Below, in pieces: positions 1 through 6,523 of a DNA stretch of 9,769 nucleotides. The position numbers and the translations under genes are program-made. The notes under the pieces were generated by a model, which saw nothing but the letters and a program-made list of their open reading frames with translations, was not told the origin of the DNA and made no database searches. How positions within the stretch are numbered: the first letter of the stretch is position 1; every line of letters starts with the position of its first letter. The stretch covers positions 1 through 9,769 of the forward strand of contig JAURQB010000149.1 in the NCBI GenBank assembly GCA_030836365.1, written 5' to 3'. Source of the DNA: Bdellovibrionota bacterium (GTDB lineage: Bacteria > Bdellovibrionota > Bacteriovoracia > Bacteriovoracales > Bacteriovoracaceae).

Positions 1-39
1 AATAATTATTTTTATCAAATAAATTTATGGAGTTACTAG

Positions 40-1005
40 ATGAAAAAAGTACTTATTGGAATGAGTGTATTGTGTCTAAGTGCGGGAGCGTTCGCATCAC
101 GTGCAAGAATGGCGGCTTTAAGTCAAGGGACAGATTTAACGACAAGAACAGGAAAAGGTTCTCTTTACTTGGATGACAATAGAAATATATGGCGAAGTGC
201 TGCAGCATTGAACGATCTTGGAAGTCATGTGACTGTTGAGTTTGGTCAAGATGCAGTTAGTGGTGCTGGAGGTACTGTAGAAGGTGGTTTTTTCCAATCT
301 ATGGACTTTGGAACTATAGGTATGCAGCTTAATAATCAAAATTATGGAAATGTTGCTTCTAATGTAGCTGATCCAGGAAGACTGGATGTTTTCTTTGCAA
401 GAAATCATTACGGCGTTCGAGTTGGATATGAAAAAATCGATATTGATTCAGTAGATACTGAAGGTTCTGGATTTGATTTTGGTGTTGGTTTTGATCGTGG
501 TGAATTAAGTGCATGGCTTAACTACGTGCCTTCAATTACAAATACTGTTGGTGGCGCTGATACTGAAGCTGATGCAGCAATGAATTTAGGACTTACATAT
601 GAGATGTCTAGTTATGATCTTTTTGCTGAGTATGACCAAGCGGATGATGATAACTCATCGATCACCTTAGGTGCTGCGAGAGTAAATGAGATTGATGGTG
701 GTTTTCATTTTCAAGAGTTAAGTCTTAATCAAACAAAAGCTGGAGATGATAGTGATATGGATTTAAGCGTTGCTTTTGGTATCGAGCATAAAGCGGCTTC
801 ATGGTTAACTTGGAGATTTTCTCTAAGACAATCACTTCTTCAAACTGGTGACTCAGAAACTTCTACAAGAGACACACAACTTGGTGCTGGTGTTAGTTTA
901 ACAATGGGTGAAATGATTGTTGATGGTACGGTTACAAACCAATCAACAGGACAGCTTGGTACAGACAATTTCATGAGTAATGTATCAATGACGTATATGT
1001 TCTAA
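40..1005 (+). CDS. Secreted outer-membrane beta-barrel protein, function unknown
   Basis: This encodes a 321-residue exported protein that I do not recognise as a named family. Residues 1-19 form a signal peptide: MKK, a hydrophobic core, then AFA before a likely cleavage at A19/S20. The mature part has no cysteine and no long hydrophobic helix. It is made of short alternating polar/aromatic stretches separated by Asp/Gly/Asn-rich turns, and it ends in ...SMTYMF. A terminal Phe with alternating hydrophobics is the usual BAM-recognised signal of outer-membrane barrels. Just after the signal peptide lies an Arg-rich stretch followed by an LDDNRNIW segment, which may be a family motif (inference). 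GGAG at 29-32 sets the ATG start. The gene stands alone and is closed by a strong terminator, as expected for an abundant monocistronic porin-like protein. Export and barrel topology are fairly sure; a transport role is not shown. Confidence 0.85.
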   Translation: MKKVLIGMSVLCLSAGAFASRARMAALSQGTDLTTRTGKGSLYLDDNRNIWRSAAALNDLGSHVTVEFGQDAVSGAGGTVEGGFFQSMDFGTIGMQLNNQNYGNVASNVADPGRLDVFFARNHYGVRVGYEKIDIDSVDTEGSGFDFGVGFDRGELSAWLNYVPSITNTVGGADTEADAAMNLGLTYEMSSYDLFAEYDQADDDNSSITLGAARVNEIDGGFHFQELSLNQTKAGDDSDMDLSVAFGIEHKAASWLTWRFSLRQSLLQTGDSETSTRDTQLGAGVSLTMGEMIVDGTVTNQSTGQLGTDNFMSNVSMTYMF

Positions 1006-1033
1006 AAGTATTTTAAAAAGATTTTTAGCTTTG

Positions 1034-1061
1034 AGGGAGAGCGGATGCTCTCCCTTTTTTT
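1034..1061 (+). terminator. Rho-independent terminator of the beta-barrel gene
   Basis: A perfect 8-bp stem, GGGAGAGC (1035-1042) with GCTCTCCC (1047-1054), encloses the four-base loop GGAT and is followed by seven T (1055-1061). A1034 can also pair with the first T. It lies 29 bases after the + strand stop and just before the convergent trmL stop. On the - strand no T-tract follows the stem, so it should act mainly on + strand transcripts. Confidence 0.93.
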
Positions 1062-1069
1062 GTGTGACT

Positions 1070-1546
1070 TTATTGGGAAAAGTTGATTTGGCGGAGAGCT
1101 TCATAAGCGGCGGCGCAAGCCGTGTTGGAGAGGTTGAGTGACCGAATGTGCTCGGAGTACATCGGAAGCGTCACGAAGCATTCGGGAAAACGCTCGAAGA
1201 GCTCCTCAGGAAGGCCAGAGGTTTCGCTGCCAAAAATTAGATAGCATTCGCGAGCGAATTTTTGTTCATAGTAAGGTGTTTTTGAGAATCGGCTAAAAAA
1301 ATGCATGGACTCGTTTGCGGGTTTTTCATTTTCATAAAAGTCTTCAAACGAATCATACTCAACTAGGTCAATGTGTTTCCAGTAATCAAGTCCCGCGCGG
1401 CGAAGGGCCTTTTCTGTGATCTCAAACCCATAAGGCTTAATCAAAATCAAGCGCGCACCCAGCGCCACACAAGTACGTCCGATACTCCCGGTATTACCGG
1501 GAATATCTGGACGATGTAAAACAATATTTAAAAGTGGGTTATGCAT
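1070..1546 (-). CDS. trmL: tRNA (cytidine/uridine-34 2'-O)-methyltransferase, TrmL family
   Basis: This 158-residue protein is a SPOUT-class methyltransferase of the TrmL (YibK/CspR) type, which uses S-adenosylmethionine to methylate the ribose of the tRNA wobble nucleotide 34, chiefly in leucine tRNAs. All three family signatures are present: PDIPGNTGSIGRTC at 13-26, FGSETSGLP at 105-113, and RSLNLSN at 135-141. The last two build the trefoil-knot cofactor pocket. AGLDYW at 51-56 is also typical, and the length equals that of E. coli TrmL (about 157). It is downstream of pepA on the same strand. The two frames overlap in ATGCATAA, so its start lies inside the pepA end and translation is probably coupled; only a weak AAGA-like ribosome site precedes it. 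Base composition is uneven: 1081-1260 is about 53% GC, while 1261-1380 is about 35%. Confidence 0.95.
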   Translation of the reverse strand: MHNPLLNIVLHRPDIPGNTGSIGRTCVALGARLILIKPYGFEITEKALRRAGLDYWKHIDLVEYDSFEDFYENEKPANESMHFFSRFSKTPYYEQKFARECYLIFGSETSGLPEELFERFPECFVTLPMYSEHIRSLNLSNTACAAAYEALRQINFSQ

Positions 1547-3026
1547 TTCTTAGGTAGTCAACCAACGTTCTGATCACAAGACCAGAAGCACCTTTTTTGG
1601 GGCAATACGGAAGGTGTCCTTGAGAGTCACCAATTCCCGCGATATCTAAGTGCGCCCAAGAAATATCGTCTTTGATGAAGTTCTCAAGAAACGCAGCGGC
1701 CTTCGCTGTTCCACCAAAACGTGAACCACCGATATTTTTAAGATCCGCGATATTTGATTTCATGTCTTCATGAAACTCAGGAATGATTGGCAATTGCCAC
1801 ATGTATTCATCCGTCTTTTTTGCTGACTTAAGTAGTGAGCCAATTAGCTTGTCATCATTTCCAAGTACCGCCGCTGTTTCGCTACCAACAGCAACAAGAC
1901 ACGCGCCAGTTAAAGTTGCCGCATCGATAATCGCGTCAGGCTTTAGATCACATGTATAATCAAGACAATCGGCAAGAACAAGTCTTCCTTCCGCATCAGT
2001 GTTTAGGATTTCAACAGTTTTTCCACTTCTGCCCGTCACAATACTATCTGGCATTGTTGCATGCTCGTTAACTGCGTTATCAGTCATACCAAGTACACAT
2101 GTTACTTTAACTGGAAGCTCAAGTAGTGCTGCTGCTCTAAATGCAGCATACATTGTGGATGAGCCGGCCATGTCAAATTTCATGTTAACCATTGAGCCAC
2201 CAGGCTTTAAAGAGTATCCACCTGTATCAAAAGTAAGGCCCTTTCCAACAAGAGCGATGTGCTTTGTTTTCTTTGTTACTTTCTTTGGTGTGTATGTCAG
2301 GTGAACCATTTGAGGATCAAATGCTGAACCCGCATTTACTGAAAGAAATAGACCTGCGCCCATTTTTTGAAGTTCTTTTTTTCCGTGCGCTTTAAATGTC
2401 ACGCCTTTAATTTTTGCGACATCTTTTTTAACTGCTTTGGAATAACTTTCAGAGTGAAGATCATTTGGTGGAGAGTTCACAAAATCTCTCGCTACAGCAA
2501 TGGACTCTGTTACGATTAGTGTCTGATCAACAACTGCTTGAAGTTTCTTAAGAGCTGCGCCTTTTTCTTTTGTATCAAGGCTAACTTTTTTTAGCGTCGC
2601 TTTTGATTTGTTCGAAAGATACTTATCAAATTTGTAAGCAGCGAGCTCCATACCTTCAACAATTGCATTAACTGTTGCATCTGCGCCACCAGTTTTAAGC
2701 GCATCGATGTTTAGTGTCAGAGATGTTGCCTTTGATTGGTAAGCAGTTGTTAGCTTCGCCATTTCGCGTCTGAGCGTTTCCGCTTTAAATGATTTTTTGT
2801 CGCCAAGGCCTAATGCAAGAAGGTTATGTCCTTCGATTGAGTTAAATAAAACAGTCTCACCAGCGCTTGCTTTGAAACCTTTTGTTAGCTTCAGTTCGCC
2901 AAAAAATGCCTTAAGCTCTTTGGTCCAAACAGAAGTAAATTTAAGATCATCATCAGACTTGAAAACAGGTAGGATAACCAAGTCACTTTCAGTGAAGTCA
3001 GTTGTCGTGTTTAATTGGAATTTCAT
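1539..3026 (-). CDS. pepA: Leucyl (M17) aminopeptidase
   Basis: This is a 495-residue cytosolic two-metal aminopeptidase of family M17, releasing N-terminal residues from peptides in protein and peptide turnover. The catalytic half is intact. The metal ligands expected by comparison with E. coli PepA are K262, D267, D285, D344 and E346, with K274 and R348 as the catalytic lysine and arginine. All are displaced by a constant 8 residues from the E. coli numbering (K270, D275, D293, D352, E354, K282, R356). The hallmark NTDAEGRL is at 342-349. Residues 1-160 are the more variable N-terminal domain. A strong ribosome site, AAGGAGA (complement at 3031-3037), precedes the ATG. trmL follows with an 8-base overlap, and the gene is divergent from the lptF-like gene, an arrangement also seen in E. 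coli. Some PepA proteins bind DNA, but nothing here tests that. Confidence 0.97.
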   Translation of the reverse strand: MKFQLNTTTDFTESDLVILPVFKSDDDLKFTSVWTKELKAFFGELKLTKGFKASAGETVLFNSIEGHNLLALGLGDKKSFKAETLRREMAKLTTAYQSKATSLTLNIDALKTGGADATVNAIVEGMELAAYKFDKYLSNKSKATLKKVSLDTKEKGAALKKLQAVVDQTLIVTESIAVARDFVNSPPNDLHSESYSKAVKKDVAKIKGVTFKAHGKKELQKMGAGLFLSVNAGSAFDPQMVHLTYTPKKVTKKTKHIALVGKGLTFDTGGYSLKPGGSMVNMKFDMAGSSTMYAAFRAAALLELPVKVTCVLGMTDNAVNEHATMPDSIVTGRSGKTVEILNTDAEGRLVLADCLDYTCDLKPDAIIDAATLTGACLVAVGSETAAVLGNDDKLIGSLLKSAKKTDEYMWQLPIIPEFHEDMKSNIADLKNIGGSRFGGTAKAAAFLENFIKDDISWAHLDIAGIGDSQGHLPYCPKKGASGLVIRTLVDYLRNA

Positions 3027-3116
3027 TGATTCTCCTTTTTGATGAAATGAACGCTTTTATTCGTCAGATTTGGGGGGTAAACTAGCACTAGAGGATGAAT
3101 CTGGCCACGCGGGCCT

Positions 3117-3148
3117 GTGCGAAATAATGCACATTAGTGCGAAGTGAT
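3117..3148 (+). repeat. Direct repeat GTGCGAARTRAT, possible operator before lptF
   Basis: GTGCGAAATAAT (3117-3128) recurs as GTGCGAAGTGAT (3137-3148): 10 of 12 bases match, with starts 20 bases apart, about two helical turns. Between them GCAC (3129-3132) is the reverse complement of GTGC, giving an additional TGTGC/GCACA inverted repeat (3116-3120 with 3129-3133). The block ends just before the lptF start, in the divergent gap with pepA. This could be a regulator site; function is inference only. Confidence 0.35.
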
Positions 3149-3154
3149 ACCATA

Positions 3155-4297
3155 ATGATGCTGAAAATTCTTCACCGATACCTTGCCGGAAACTTTATTG
3201 TGCCTTTTGTGGGCTCTCTCGGGTTCTTTATTCTGTTTTTGCTTACCTTTCAGTTGTTTCGTGTAATGCGTTTTGCTGTGCAGAAAAATGTTGAGTGGAT
3301 GGCAATTTTTGAGCTCATGGGCCATATTTGCATCTCCTTTTTGCCCATTTCTCTTCCACTGGCCGGTCTTTTTGCCATGATTTATGCCATGGGAAGACTC
3401 AGCGATGATGCAGAAATTGTAGCAATGCGCTCCTTCGGGCTTTCCAAATATAAGCTTTTTTTTCCTTTTTTATGTCTGGCCATCGGTGTGGCGATTGTCA
3501 CTTACGCACTTGGGTCTCGTGTCATTCCTCACTCCCAAGATCGGTTTAAAAATCAAATGGTGCGGATGTCTTCAAAAGGCGCCTTATCAGAAATTAAGGC
3601 GGGTGAGTTTTTTACCGAAATTCCCTCCATCACACTGTTTGCAGAAAGAGTGAAAAATGATGGAGAGTTATTAGAAGAAGTATTTATTTATGACAAAAAT
3701 AAAACTCAAACTCGCGTGATTGCGGCCGAAAAAGCAGACTTTATTATTGAAAATAAAGATGACCCCAACAAGGCCATCAATCTTAAGTTTAAATTTTATA
3801 ATGGGAATTTATTTCAATATAAAAATGATGAAGTGAACTATCAAAAAGTAAACTTTGAAATCTATGATATGCCCATCAGTGGCCAGAGTTTTGAAGTTGG
3901 CAGTGTTTCTAAAGACAGTATGCTAAGCTCAAGCGCTCTTTCGAAAAAAATTAGTTACCTGGAGAAAAAAGTTGCTGCTAAAGGTAGTAAGCGAGGTGAT
4001 CGCGTCTCTTTGGCGAAGTCTAAAATTGAGTTTTTAAATCGATATAATACACCTATTCAATTTATTATTTTTGTTTTGGTTGGCTTTAGTTTGGGAATCA
4101 AAAAAATGAGAGGAAATAAAAGTAACGCATCTTACTTTGGCATCTTGTTTTTGATTGGACACTACTTTTTATTTCTCGGTGGCATTGGAGCGGCAAAAAA
4201 ATTAAGTCTCCCCGTTGAAGCGGCGATCTTTGGGCCAACATTTATTAGCTTTCTTTTTGGGATTTTTTTATTAAAACGAATGGACTGGGCTTCATAG
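3155..4297 (+). CDS. lptF: LptF/LptG-family LPS export permease, probably LptF
   Basis: This is an inner-membrane subunit of the LptB2FG ABC exporter, which lifts lipopolysaccharide out of the inner membrane toward LptC/LptA. From the ATG used here it has 380 residues. There are three N-terminal membrane segments (about 14-36, 54-78, 100-122), a periplasmic beta-jellyroll region (about 123-295), and three C-terminal segments (about 299-316, 327-345, 353-374), which is the family topology. RLSDDAEIVAMRSFG, just after the second segment, matches the conserved coupling-helix region. The jellyroll contains ITLFAERVKNDG, resembling LptF. The divergent pepA neighbour also favours LptF over LptG. 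The frame stays open upstream to a GTG at 3137, but that lacks a ribosome site; ATG 3155 or 3158 begins right before the expected LKILHRY. No lptG follows. The last two sense codons and the stop lie in a 25-bp tandem repeat. Confidence 0.88.
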   Translation: MMLKILHRYLAGNFIVPFVGSLGFFILFLLTFQLFRVMRFAVQKNVEWMAIFELMGHICISFLPISLPLAGLFAMIYAMGRLSDDAEIVAMRSFGLSKYKLFFPFLCLAIGVAIVTYALGSRVIPHSQDRFKNQMVRMSSKGALSEIKAGEFFTEIPSITLFAERVKNDGELLEEVFIYDKNKTQTRVIAAEKADFIIENKDDPNKAINLKFKFYNGNLFQYKNDEVNYQKVNFEIYDMPISGQSFEVGSVSKDSMLSSSALSKKISYLEKKVAAKGSKRGDRVSLAKSKIEFLNRYNTPIQFIIFVLVGFSLGIKKMRGNKSNASYFGILFLIGHYFLFLGGIGAAKKLSLPVEAAIFGPTFISFLFGIFLLKRMDWAS

Positions 4298-4342
4298 TAA
4301 CTATAGTGCCCGGGCTTCATAGTAACTATAGTGCCCGGGCTT
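4287..4342. repeat. Exact 25-bp tandem duplication at the lptF 3' end
   Basis: The 25-base unit beginning GGGCTTCATAGTAACTATAG occurs twice without mismatch (4287-4311 and 4312-4336), followed by the first six bases of a third copy (4337-4342). Each unit is itself an imperfect palindrome: GGGC/GCCC outside and ATAGT/ACTAT around a central A. The first copy contains the lptF stop TAG (4295-4297); the second lies in the gap to the convergent rodZ gene. Confidence 0.95.
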
Positions 4343-4352
4343 TCTAATTTAT
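4308..4352 (+). terminator. Hairpin terminator created by the tandem repeat
   Basis: The repeat junction GCCCGGGC (4308-4315) and its second occurrence (4333-4340) are self-complementary and can pair as an 8-bp all-GC stem. The 17-base loop holds a further ATAG/CTAT pairing. The stem is followed on the + strand by TTTCTAATTTATT (4341-4353), a T-rich but interrupted tail. It would end lptF transcripts. The - strand side lacks a T-tract, so rodZ may be served poorly or not at all. Confidence 0.6.
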
Positions 4353-5497
4353 TCCGCTTTCCCGGATGAAACGTATTCACCTTTGCTATTTTGATAAAAC
4401 AACGGCAGTTGGTATTTACTGGCAACGCTTTGAGGGAAGACGAGGCTTTTAATTCCGGTCTTCGATTTGATATCTACTTCTTTTTGATTGTGAATCAGTC
4501 GAATTGAATTTGAATTACCAATGACAAGTCTTACCTCATTACCAGAGATCACGAGCACTTTGCCTTCTTTTAAAATAAGTTGCTTAATTTCTTCATCGTC
4601 TTTTTGGTAGGCCAGCCAGGTTTTGTCATCATTAGCCGAAATAATAATTTTCTCGGAGACTCCGTTATTTGGCGGGAGAATATTCTCAGGGACAAATTCT
4701 TTGATGTCATTAAGACTTGTTGAAAGGTAGCTCAAGTATCCTGCAGGAATTTTTTTAAAGCTAATTTCTGTTGGTAATTGATCACCTTCTTCACCTGTTT
4801 CTTTTTTCACCTCTGGTTGAGCGGTCTTTTTCTCTGGAGTTGGTTCACTCTTTTTTTCTTCGACAACCTCAGTCGTTTTTTGTTTTAGTTCTGATGACTC
4901 TTGAGATAGTTCAATATTAGAGGGGCTCCCAACAAGGGGAGTATTTGAGCTAATTTTTTCTGTCGTGATCTCAGGGTTAATCACTTCCACCTTTGGAGAA
5001 AAGAAAAATTTCTTAATGGCATAACCAAGCACAAGAAGAAAAAAGATGGACATGACTATTTTGATTATTGAATTCGGATTAACTTGAGTTCCTTGATGAT
5101 TTTCAAATCGACCTTTCACGTCAGTTGTCGGTGCGTCTTGCTGAAAAACATTTTCAAGTAAATCTAAAGCCTGGTTTGGGGCAGTTTTAAAATATTGAGT
5201 ATAAGTTTTTATAAAACCTGTGAGATAAATTTTTCTCGGTAGATCGGAAAAATTTTCAATCTCTAAATTAACTAATACGGACTCATTTATTTTTGTGTCG
5301 ATCGATAATTGCTTAAGAGTCACATCGTTTTGTTCTCTTAAATTTTTTAAATAACTGCCGAGTCTTAATTCCTTAGGCGCTTGGTTTTCAATCTCGCTTA
5401 TCGCAGGGTTTTCGGACACCGATTGATTATCTTGAGACTCCTCAAATTTAGAGTTATCTGCCGTATCGATATTTGTAGTTTCTTGTTTTTCAGACAT
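4349..5497 (-). CDS. rodZ: RodZ-like cell-shape protein (HTH, one membrane span, periplasmic domain)
   Basis: RodZ links the actin-like MreB to the elongation machinery at the inner membrane. From ATG 5497 the protein has 382 residues. A polar leader is at 1-41. A RodZ-type helix-turn-helix domain follows at about 42-103 (LGSYLKNLREQ..VTLKQLS, then the typical LPRKIYLTGFIKTY). One membrane span lies at about 144-162. A Glu/Lys/Pro/Thr-rich linker runs from about 176 to 241. A C-terminal beta domain at about 281-341 has the look of DUF4115: a Trp in the KTWLAY strand, then LKEGKVL and RLVIGNSNSIRL. The leader before the HTH is longer than in E. coli RodZ. A GTG at 5524 would add nine residues; neither start has a clear ribosome site, and ATG is preferred. 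It lies 31 bases after the TPR lipoprotein gene, matching the pilF-rodZ order of gammaproteobacteria. Confidence 0.85.
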   Translation of the reverse strand: MSEKQETTNIDTADNSKFEESQDNQSVSENPAISEIENQAPKELRLGSYLKNLREQNDVTLKQLSIDTKINESVLVNLEIENFSDLPRKIYLTGFIKTYTQYFKTAPNQALDLLENVFQQDAPTTDVKGRFENHQGTQVNPNSIIKIVMSIFFLLVLGYAIKKFFFSPKVEVINPEITTEKISSNTPLVGSPSNIELSQESSELKQKTTEVVEEKKSEPTPEKKTAQPEVKKETGEEGDQLPTEISFKKIPAGYLSYLSTSLNDIKEFVPENILPPNNGVSEKIIISANDDKTWLAYQKDDEEIKQLILKEGKVLVISGNEVRLVIGNSNSIRLIHNQKEVDIKSKTGIKSLVFPQSVASKYQLPLFYQNSKGEYVSSGKAE

Positions 5498-5528
5498 GGC
5501 GATATTTTTACCACATCTCGTCACAAAA

Positions 5529-6365
5529 TCACAATTGTTCGGCAGCGTTTTTCTTTAATCTATCCAAAGTAATTTGAATTTGCTCCCGAAGCTCTGGGTT
5601 GCTTTTCATAATTTGTTCTAAAGAAGATTTTGCTTTTGGAGAATAGCCGGAGTTTTCGAAGTTGCTTAGAATCTCAGAGAGCTTTCCAACAGCTTTTTGC
5701 GGCGCTGCTAAGCGTTGATAAATCATCGCTTGGTAGTAAAGTGGAGCTGGGTCTTTATAGCAAAGTCCTTTTGACGCATTTTTAAAATGTTTAATCGCCG
5801 AGGATAGTTTGTCTTGGGCCAGGCTAACTTGTCCTAGTTTGTAGTGTGCGGGGCAAAAATCCTCTCTTTCTGCAACAGACTCGTTAAGCAGGGCGATTAA
5901 CTCATTTGTTTTTCCCTCGGCTTCGGAAATAAGTGCGAGGTTATAGTAAGTTCTGTACTGATGCGAATAAATTAGATCTTCTTTTACTTTTTGATACTGA
6001 ATTTTGGCTTCTTTGTAATTTTTTTCTCTAAATAATATGCTGGCCAGATTATTTCTGGCGTTAGAGTTTTGTGGGTCGAGTTCAATGGCCCGAGTGAGGT
6101 GATCTTTGGCCTTTAACCAGCGCTTTTTGAAAAAGTAAGCCATTCCAAGATTATTTTGAATTTCGGAGTCCTTGGGGCTTAACTTTTGTGCTTCAAGTAA
6201 ATACTCAAGTGCTTTGGAATATTCTTTTTTGACAAGCATCTCTGTTCCTTGTCCATAATACAGATCTGTTTTTTTATCGCGCGTTGTTTTTTGATTTGAA
6301 TTTAAACTAGAGCAAGAAATTAGAAAAATACATGTACTGATAAATAATAAATGTTTTAAGGCCAT
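5529..6365 (-). CDS. TPR lipoprotein, PilF/PilW-like type IV pilus pilotin candidate
   Basis: This is a 278-residue lipoprotein. Residues 1-17 are a hydrophobic signal and LISC|S places the lipidated cysteine at C18, so the protein is anchored on the periplasmic face of a membrane. At least five tetratricopeptide repeats follow, at about 34-67, 68-101, 102-131, 138-169 and 172-201. Consensus positions are clear in NNLGMAYFFKKRWLKA and AIELDPQNSNARNNLA. PilF/PilW proteins of this build help the PilQ secretin assemble in type IV pilus systems. Being directly upstream of rodZ, as pilF is in many Proteobacteria, supports that role, but TPR lipoproteins are functionally diverse. The frame stays open upstream to 6407, but ATG 6365 starts the signal peptide correctly and has an AAAGAGAG site before it. 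Two periplasmic cysteines, C171 and C202, could form a disulfide. Confidence 0.82.
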   Translation of the reverse strand: MALKHLLFISTCIFLISCSSLNSNQKTTRDKKTDLYYGQGTEMLVKKEYSKALEYLLEAQKLSPKDSEIQNNLGMAYFFKKRWLKAKDHLTRAIELDPQNSNARNNLASILFREKNYKEAKIQYQKVKEDLIYSHQYRTYYNLALISEAEGKTNELIALLNESVAEREDFCPAHYKLGQVSLAQDKLSSAIKHFKNASKGLCYKDPAPLYYQAMIYQRLAAPQKAVGKLSEILSNFENSGYSPKAKSSLEQIMKSNPELREQIQITLDRLKKNAAEQL

Positions 6366-6370
6366 AATTA

Positions 6371-6378
6371 CTCTCTTT
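6371..6378 (-). promoter_or_regulatory. Ribosome binding site fixing the TPR lipoprotein start
   Basis: On the - strand AAAGAGAG sits five bases before ATG 6365. It selects the start that gives a proper lipoprotein signal over the upstream in-frame start at 6407, which would put 14 polar residues in front. Confidence 0.7.
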
Positions 6379-6504
6379 GTTATCAAATGTTGCCAAATTA
6401 AATTCATTGATTAATTCTACGCCGGTTGAAAAAAATTATCAAAAAGAGAACCATAAAAAAGCCTGTCTTTTAAGGCAAATTCGTCCCGTACAAGATAAAT
6501 ATCT

Positions 6505-6512
6505 GGCGAGGG
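6505..6512 (+). promoter_or_regulatory. Probable ribosome binding site of the TrkH/KtrB gene
   Basis: GGCGAGGG lies 11 bases before ATG 6524, slightly long spacing. The upstream in-frame TTG codons (6377, 6407) have nothing comparable, so this favours ATG 6524 or the adjacent ATG 6527. Confidence 0.5.
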
Positions 6513-6523
6513 TTAAAATTGAC

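Noticed and set aside
136..408. 90-codon open frame on the - strand inside the beta-barrel gene
   Set aside because: Antisense to a well-supported secreted protein, Ser/Thr/Ile-rich with no domain or ribosome site; an open-frame shadow.
1999..2304. 101-codon + strand frame inside pepA
   Set aside because: Lies opposite the catalytic region of pepA, whose metal-binding residues are all intact; no independent support.
3054..3081. Possible pepA promoter on the - strand (TTTACC and TAAAAG, 16-base spacing)
   Set aside because: Both boxes are poor matches to the consensus in AT-rich sequence; not strong enough to annotate.
3103..3115. GGCC-ACGCG-GGCC inverted repeat before lptF
   Set aside because: Only a 4-bp self-complementary stem; expected by chance.
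3134..3325. 63-codon - strand frame across the lptF start
   Set aside because: Low-complexity Lys/His/Gln-rich translation antisense to a membrane helix; no family likeness.
6377..6523. Upstream extension of the TrkH/KtrB frame to TTG 6377 (49 extra residues)
   Set aside because: No ribosome site at the TTG codons and it would leave almost no divergent promoter space next to the lipoprotein gene. Not fully excluded, since the frame is open and the peptide is basic as expected before a first membrane helix.
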